34,679 bases of DNA from Verrucomicrobiia bacterium (GTDB taxonomy: Bacteria; Verrucomicrobiota; Verrucomicrobiia; Limisphaerales; UBA1100): contig JAAZZB010000076.1 of NCBI GenBank assembly GCA_014239365.1, forward strand, positions 1 to 34,679, in the 5' to 3' direction. How positions within the stretch are numbered: the stretch's first letter is position 1; each line of letters begins with the position of its first letter. Below the pieces are notes generated by a model. That model was not told the origin of the DNA and ran no database searches. It worked only from the letters and a program-made list of their open reading frames with translations. The translations under genes were made by a program, and so were the position numbers. Shown here one piece after another: positions 30,693 to 34,679 of the stretch.

Positions 30693-33692
30693 TTAGTTTT
30701 GGATAAACAGATAACTCCCCGGAGCCGCAACCGCTGTTCCGAATGGAGTTCTAATAACCACCCGCCTCCGTGGGCTCAAATTTGTTCCAGCTTGAGTATC
30801 GAAAAGGGCATTTGCGTTCATCCCGAATGTTACGGGCTGAATCCTTAATTCAAACCCGTCCGCGCCGCCCGCTGCCCAAGCCTGCAATGATACCCCTGCC
30901 GCAAGCGCGCTCGTTTCCACAGTGTTTCTCAAGCTCAACGCTCGTGGCGGAAGACCGCTATTATCCGTTGACTGAATCAAATTCCCGTCTCCATCCACAA
31001 AATATATGGACAACGCCAAATCCAACCCCGTCCCTCGGATTGTGAGAACATCTGCATCATCCCCTCGCACCCACGTTCGGTTCGCATCATCTGTAAGGAT
31101 TCCTGCAGGAATAGTGGAACTGGTGAAAACTTCATTGATCACTGGCCAAGTTCGCCCAACGACCGTCCGGTCTCCCCCAATTCCAATATGTGTGAATTTG
31201 TGCACATTAGGCCGGGCCGGACTACGCTGACCATCCGAACGAGTCACCCGAATGTTTCGACCAAATGTCGTTAGCGTTACATCCGTATTGTTGCCATCGC
31301 TCCGAATTGCAGTGTTGATAAGGCCGGTTCTATTTCCGTAACGCGTTGCATTGTTATCCCAAAAATAATCTGCCGGAATAAATATTGTCGTGTCCGTGAC
31401 TGTCCATTTTTTACCACTCGCGTTATCATCCGGTGCGGTAACGATATTGAAATTCGGAACCTCCAATTCATAATTCGTCAAATTATTGTCATCATAAAAT
31501 TCGATTTGGTTCGCAAATGCTCCAGCTGCTGTAATAAACCCGCTGCCTCGAATCAATAAACTTTTCCGCGCATTCAGCGGCAACCCATCGTACTGCGTAC
31601 TTTGAACCAGAGGGACGCCTGCCGAAACAGTCGCAAAATTGTAGATGGCACTCTCGCCCTGAGGATTTACTAAACGAATTGTACGAGCCACTGCATTTTC
31701 GGACACGCTGGACAAAACTCCCGGAGGCAGTTTAATCAACTGATCGCTCATAATATATGAACGCGGATTAATTTTTTGCACGACAGTGGTCGCACCCCCC
31801 TGCATTATCTGAATTTCAGTAACTGTGTCCATACGACTTCCGTATAAATAAACAGTATCGCGCGTACGGTTCACTATACCATCAGTTCTAATTTCACTGG
31901 TCGCCCCACTCAAAATATCAATATGAGCAATCGACGCCGGCGTTCCGGAGGGAGCCGTAACCGCTTCCATTTGCGTGATGTCGGATTCGGGAAATGTAAT
32001 GAAATCCGTCGGGCCGGTATTCGTAATCCATCCCCACTGAAATTGAGTCACAAAATTACCTTCAATACCTGGCTCACCCGTCCAAACAACTTGATGAAAC
32101 GGCGCGCGTGTGGTGAACATATATTGAATCGATGTCGCAGCGGCCGGACGCAAAATCGTCCCGGGCCCCTGCATTAGCGCCACAGCTCCCTGCTGGGTAT
32201 TGGGCGCAGTCAACGTCGTCCAGCCCGCTGTGCTCGGCAAGTTGATGACCGGAATGGTGTTGTTCACCACACCCAAATCATTTGCAATAAATATAATATC
32301 CGGAATGGTTGTTGTCCGCGAAACGACTTGCGAAAAATAGGGCGGGTTTCCGTGAACCATCGCTGCATTTTCGACGGCGTTGGTTATGAAGACATCGGTC
32401 CAAACCGTAGTGTGAGGCAGATAATCTGCACCGATTAATGAATCAAATGCCCGATAAGTAAATTTGATTTTGTTGATCCCCCCGCGCAACGCATTCGCCG
32501 ACACCGCACCCGCCGCAGCACCGCCCACCAGTCCGGTGGGATTTGGACGAACCGCTCCGCCGGTTGCAATTGCCGGGTTAATATTCGCTGCGATGAGGCC
32601 GGCAATCGTCCGCCGTTGGGGCGTCAGAAAGGGCGAATTTGGCGGAACGGCACCCGAGGCTGCTGCTGCTACAGGATTCATATTGGCGGCCGTCACTAGA
32701 GTCACCGAAGCATCCAGTGCCTCGAACACTACGTTGTTGGTGCGGTACAAATATTTCAATCCACCCGCATCATCAAAGGTCAACGTATGCCGCGGCTTAT
32801 CACGAACCTTGCCTCCCACATTGGGTGGTGCGGGAGTATTCCCAGAATAGTCTGGCCGAAAAAATACGCCCGGCGTACGAAAAACCGTGGGAGCCACCGC
32901 GGGCCAGGGCAAACCTCCAAAGTTAATGACATCCCGGATTGCCGCAATTGCACTGTACTGATTATCGCTGCCAACGGTGTATTCCACCGCGTCCCAAATG
33001 GTGATGTTCGCCGTGTTGGCCGGGCTGTCATTAAACAACCAATAACTGTGCGTAACCCCATTGATCACCGAGGTGGGCTGATAGGTGTACGGATCATAAT
33101 TCCGCATCGTCACCTGAAAGGTGCCCGTGTTGTTGGCTCGGGCGTATCCCATTACATCGTGAATCACAAAACAATAGCGGTGCGGATTGCCCAAGCCCAA
33201 ATGGTTCACCAACAATCCCAACGTAATCGATTCAATATCCGTCACACTGTTCACATTTGCCGAGGGATTGAATTCCCACGTGGAAAAATGCTGGTCATAT
33301 TCCGTGATCAAATTCAACGAACTGACGCCATTGGTGTATGTTTTGTCCGCCGGCTCAAAGAAATCGTTGAGCACCGTAAACGCGTTGCTGATTGCCGCCA
33401 TCCCGTTATGACCAAAGTAGCGGATGAAAGTGCTATCAAAGGCGTAAGTTAATTCCGGATAATTCCAGCGGTTAAACTCCTTCACCGGAGTGGGCCTGCC
33501 AAGAGGGTCGTCCAGATTCGGATTAGGCACCGCCGCGCCACCTGCAGCATTCGGAGCAGCTAACCTTCCCTGTGAAGCAATGGAGGGGTTCGTTGGGCCG
33601 ATCAGCACGAACGCCCGTGCGACGATGGGCGAAAGGCACAGCGCTGCCAGCACGAAGGCTAACCTGCATTGGCTTTTCCAGTTCTTCCTCAT
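30693..33692 (-). CDS. Large secreted protein of unknown function between mraZ and rsmH
   Basis: A 999-aa exported protein I do not recognise. Residues 1-27 form a signal peptide (FVLAALCLSPIVARA). A domain at about 70-320 contains NYPELTYAFDSTFIRYFG and LLVNHLGLGNPHRYCFVIHD; this faintly recalls metzincin proteases, but the zinc motif HExxH is absent. Three spaced copies of an N-P-x-x-A-x-x-G-x-x-x-P-N-like motif occur at about 34-48, 338-352 and 371-384. The C-terminal half is beta-rich with stretches like IPT/TIG folds (ARKSLLIRGSGFITAAG; DADVLTIRGTGLDLALSIYF). No anchor is visible. The start ATG lacks its own ribosome site and overlaps a short leader ORF (ATGA). Codon use seems more AT-rich than in the mur genes. 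Confidence 0.85.
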   Translation of the reverse strand: MRKNWKSQCRLAFVLAALCLSPIVARAFVLIGPTNPSIASQGRLAAPNAAGGAAVPNPNLDDPLGRPTPVKEFNRWNYPELTYAFDSTFIRYFGHNGMAAISNAFTVLNDFFEPADKTYTNGVSSLNLITEYDQHFSTWEFNPSANVNSVTDIESITLGLLVNHLGLGNPHRYCFVIHDVMGYARANNTGTFQVTMRNYDPYTYQPTSVINGVTHSYWLFNDSPANTANITIWDAVEYTVGSDNQYSAIAAIRDVINFGGLPWPAVAPTVFRTPGVFFRPDYSGNTPAPPNVGGKVRDKPRHTLTFDDAGGLKYLYRTNNVVFEALDASVTLVTAANMNPVAAAASGAVPPNSPFLTPQRRTIAGLIAANINPAIATGGAVRPNPTGLVGGAAAGAVSANALRGGINKIKFTYRAFDSLIGADYLPHTTVWTDVFITNAVENAAMVHGNPPYFSQVVSRTTTIPDIIFIANDLGVVNNTIPVINLPSTAGWTTLTAPNTQQGAVALMQGPGTILRPAAATSIQYMFTTRAPFHQVVWTGEPGIEGNFVTQFQWGWITNTGPTDFITFPESDITQMEAVTAPSGTPASIAHIDILSGATSEIRTDGIVNRTRDTVYLYGSRMDTVTEIQIMQGGATTVVQKINPRSYIMSDQLIKLPPGVLSSVSENAVARTIRLVNPQGESAIYNFATVSAGVPLVQSTQYDGLPLNARKSLLIRGSGFITAAGAFANQIEFYDDNNLTNYELEVPNFNIVTAPDDNASGKKWTVTDTTIFIPADYFWDNNATRYGNRTGLINTAIRSDGNNTDVTLTTFGRNIRVTRSDGQRSPARPNVHKFTHIGIGGDRTVVGRTWPVINEVFTSSTIPAGILTDDANRTWVRGDDADVLTIRGTGLDLALSIYFVDGDGNLIQSTDNSGLPPRALSLRNTVETSALAAGVSLQAWAAGGADGFELRIQPVTFGMNANALFDTQAGTNLSPRRRVVIRTPFGTAVAAPGSYLFIQN

Positions 33693-33739
33693 TTTATTAA
33701 TGGGGCCGCGATGGCCGGGGCGCTTGCCCCGGCCACCAC
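33689..33739 (-). CDS. Candidate 16-codon leader ORF overlapping the 999-aa gene
   Basis: A GTG at 33739 is preceded at about eight bases by AAGGAGGT (33754-33747), the best Shine-Dalgarno site in the cluster. The ORF encodes 16 residues (VVAGASAPAIAAPLIK, first read as Met) and ends with TGA at 33691-33689, overlapping the ATG of the 999-aa gene (ATGA). The large gene has no site of its own. It may be a leader peptide for coupled translation; expression is not shown. Confidence 0.4.
   Translation of the reverse strand: MVAGASAPAIAAPLIK
33713..33734 (-). promoter_or_regulatory. Strong GC hairpin in the leader of the 999-aa gene
   Basis: GGCCGGGGC and GCCCCGGCC form a perfect 9-bp stem with a 4-nt loop, within the 100-base gap after mraZ and inside the leader ORF, starting at its second codon. 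No T-tract follows, so it is not a simple terminator. It could pause ribosomes, stabilise processed mRNA or act as an attenuator. A weaker stem (TCTGCC/GGCAGA, 33759-33774) lies just upstream. Confidence 0.55.
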
Positions 33740-33792
33740 GTTTCCCACCTCCTTGGCGTCTGCCGAATGGCAGAACACATTCTCACCCTCCG

Positions 33793-34257
33793 TTACTCCA
33801 TCAACGTGAAGGCCGCGCCGGCCATCACTTGATCTTCGCCGCGTACGGCGCTGTATCGGTTCGGGTTCCAAATTTCAAATCGATCCAACAAACCCACCAG
33901 CACGGCGTCCTTTTTAATGCCGGCTGACTTTGCCATTTCTTCGGGCAAACAAATTCGGCCCGCTTTGTCCAACGGCACTTGCGCGCTCTCGCTGCCGATG
34001 AAGCGTTTGAGCACCACCTTGTTTGGATCGTCATTACTCATCGCGTTAATGTCCGCCATCAAGTGGCTCATCTGTTCCGGCGGCAACACCCGCAAGCACG
34101 GGCCGTGCGCCGACTTGGGCCACACGATCAAAGTAAATTCCACGTCCGGCCGCGACGGCCGCCACTTGGCCGGCACCTGCACACGCCGCTTGCCATCCAC
34201 TCCATGTCGATAGAGCGAATTGTAATACACTGGCACGTTGACCGTTTCTTCTGACAT
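33793..34257 (-). CDS. mraZ: Transcriptional regulator MraZ
   Basis: First gene of the dcw cluster; a ring-forming DNA-binding protein that represses its own operon in E. coli. The 154-aa protein has two SpoVT-AbrB-like halves: the first with YNSLYRHGVDGKRRVQVPAK (12-31), the second with VPLDKAGRICLPEEMAKSAG and VLVGLLDRFEIWNPNRY. The D-x-K/A-G-R-x-x-[VL]-P element appears in both, as usual. Start ATG at 34257 with no clear Shine-Dalgarno site. A candidate operator of five GTG repeats lies directly upstream. The stop is followed by the leader ORF of the 999-aa gene rather than by rsmH. Confidence 0.94.
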   Translation of the reverse strand: MSEETVNVPVYYNSLYRHGVDGKRRVQVPAKWRPSRPDVEFTLIVWPKSAHGPCLRVLPPEQMSHLMADINAMSNDDPNKVVLKRFIGSESAQVPLDKAGRICLPEEMAKSAGIKKDAVLVGLLDRFEIWNPNRYSAVRGEDQVMAGAAFTLME

Positions 34258-34270
34258 CGTTTGCGTGATG

Positions 34271-34317
34271 CACTTTTAACCCACTTCGCCACACAGCGCA
34301 ACACCTTAGTGACACTT
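34271..34317 (-). promoter_or_regulatory. Candidate MraZ operator: five GTG repeats at 10-11 bp spacing
   Basis: On the minus strand GTG cores occur at 34315, 34304, 34294, 34284 and 34273, that is every 11, 10, 10 and 11 bases, several within AAGTG or AAGGTG context (AAGTGTC, AAGGTGT, TGTGTGG, AAGTGGG, AAAGTGC). Known MraZ sites are tandem TGGG or AAAGTGG repeats about one helical turn apart in front of mraZ. Spacing and position fit well; individual repeats match only in part. Confidence 0.55.
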
Positions 34318-34332
34318 ATTCACATTCGTCAA
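34303..34332 (-). promoter_or_regulatory. Possible promoter of the dcw cluster
   Basis: TTGACG (34332-34327) is a good -35 element; TAAGGT (34308-34303) at 18-base spacing is a weak -10. It would place the transcript start within the GTG repeat array, suiting repression by MraZ. This is a pattern match only. Confidence 0.35.
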
Positions 34333-34379
34333 CATTTTTGTGAGTTTTTTTTGGTTATTTTTCGATTCCAGAAATTCTC

Positions 34380-34412
34380 TGAGGCTCGCGTTTTTTCGCA
34401 AAAAATGCCTCA
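34380..34412. repeat. Inverted repeat between the divergent mraZ and queA genes
   Basis: TGAGGC (34380-34385) pairs with GCCTCA (34407-34412), and inside it TTTTTT (34391-34396) pairs with AAAAAA (34400-34405) around a CGC loop. An internal GCG/TGC pairing is an alternative. It lies 10 bases before the queA start codon and could influence queA translation or bind a regulator. The rest of the 164-base gap holds the mraZ control region. Confidence 0.4.
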
Positions 34413-34421
34413 ATTCCGGCC

Positions 34422-34679
34422 GTGAGCACTGAAAATCAGGGGAAAAGCCTGAAAACTGAGGATTTCAACTTCAGTTTGCCGCCTGAATTGATTGCCCAAA
34501 ACCCCGCATCCGCGCGTGATGGATCGCGCTTGCTATCTATAAAGAGGGCCAACCGCTCCCTCGCCCACCATCAATTCATCGATCTCCCCCAATTCCTGCG
34601 CGCGGGCGATGTGCTGGTGATGAACGATTCCCGCGTCATCCCCGCCCGCCTGCGCGGACGCAAATCCGGTGGCGAAGCC
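34422..34679 (+). CDS. queA: S-adenosylmethionine:tRNA ribosyltransferase-isomerase QueA (N-terminal part)
   Basis: The gene runs off the window end; 86 codons are visible. QueA transfers and isomerises the ribosyl part of SAM onto preQ1 in tRNA to give epoxyqueuosine. After a short variable start, the family N-terminus is clear: FNFSLPPELIAQNPASARDG, SRLLSIKR, then HHQFIDLPQFLRAGDVLVMN followed by DSRVIPARLRGRKSGGEA. The match to the QueA opening (PxxLIAQxP, R-D-x-S-R-L, GDxLVxNxxxVIPARLxG) is unambiguous. I chose GTG at 34422: the only nearby upstream ATG (34405) is out of frame. It is transcribed divergently from mraZ. Confidence 0.92.
   Translation, partial: MSTENQGKSLKTEDFNFSLPPELIAQNPASARDGSRLLSIKRANRSLAHHQFIDLPQFLRAGDVLVMNDSRVIPARLRGRKSGGEA

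Noticed and set aside
30693..33692. Zinc metalloprotease (metzincin) for the 999-aa protein
   Set aside because: Only vague similarity around residues 77-182; no HExxH motif exists in the protein.
1..34679. CRISPR arrays, tRNA or rRNA genes, prophage or insertion sequences
   Set aside because: No regularly spaced repeats, cloverleaf-like segments, integrase or transposase signatures were seen on either strand.

Overview
The window looks like a chromosomal segment of a Gram-negative bacterium, most likely of the phylum Verrucomicrobiota. Evidence for a Gram-negative envelope is an lpxI gene (lipid A synthesis) and a MurE with the DNPR motif of the meso-diaminopimelate-adding enzymes. The verrucomicrobial assignment is an inference. 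It rests on a complete dcw cluster with a divergent FtsZ, a large secreted protein ending in a 'RYVVEMS...W...QRFIRVV' beta domain of a kind I associate with that phylum, and a scarcity of Shine-Dalgarno sites. The phylum was not tested by any search.

Left part (1-6029, plus strand): the tail of one gene and two further small single-span membrane proteins (at least two of the three look paralogous) end at a strong intrinsic terminator (1805-1838). Then come lpxI, an unrecognised 165-aa gene, gnd (6-phosphogluconate dehydrogenase), a compact four-helix-bundle (S23-like) gene enclosed by a 24-bp near-perfect inverted repeat, and a HAD-type phosphatase.

Middle part (6036-9663, minus strand): three overlapping CNNM/CorC-type membrane proteins with CBS domains, apparently translationally coupled. 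The middle one lacks the C-terminal CorC domain.

Right part (9718-34257, minus strand): one long dcw (division and cell wall) cluster in the order mraZ, 999-aa secreted protein, rsmH, 826-aa secreted propeller protein, ftsL, ftsI, murE, murF, mraY, murD, LysM membrane protein, ftsW, murG, murC, murB, ddl, ftsQ, ftsA, ftsZ. Many junctions overlap (TAATG, TGATG, ATGA), consistent with one co-translated unit. It supplies the Mur enzymes for the muramyl-pentapeptide precursor (murA is not in the window), lipid II assembly (MraY, MurG), septal polymerase and transpeptidase (FtsW, FtsI), and the divisome scaffold (FtsL, FtsQ, FtsA, FtsZ). A divergent queA start (tRNA queuosine synthesis) closes the window. 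The mraZ-queA gap carries a candidate MraZ operator with GTG repeats every 10-11 bp.

Most unusual points: two large exported proteins of unknown function embedded at the head of the division operon; an FtsZ whose T4 GTP-binding loop and T7 catalytic aspartate are altered; a 16-codon leader ORF with a strong ribosome site and an internal hairpin that overlaps the start of the 999-aa gene; and the small inverted-repeat cassette around the four-helix-bundle gene. I found no CRISPR array, tRNA, rRNA, transposase or phage gene. No stretch over 300 bases lacks a gene.
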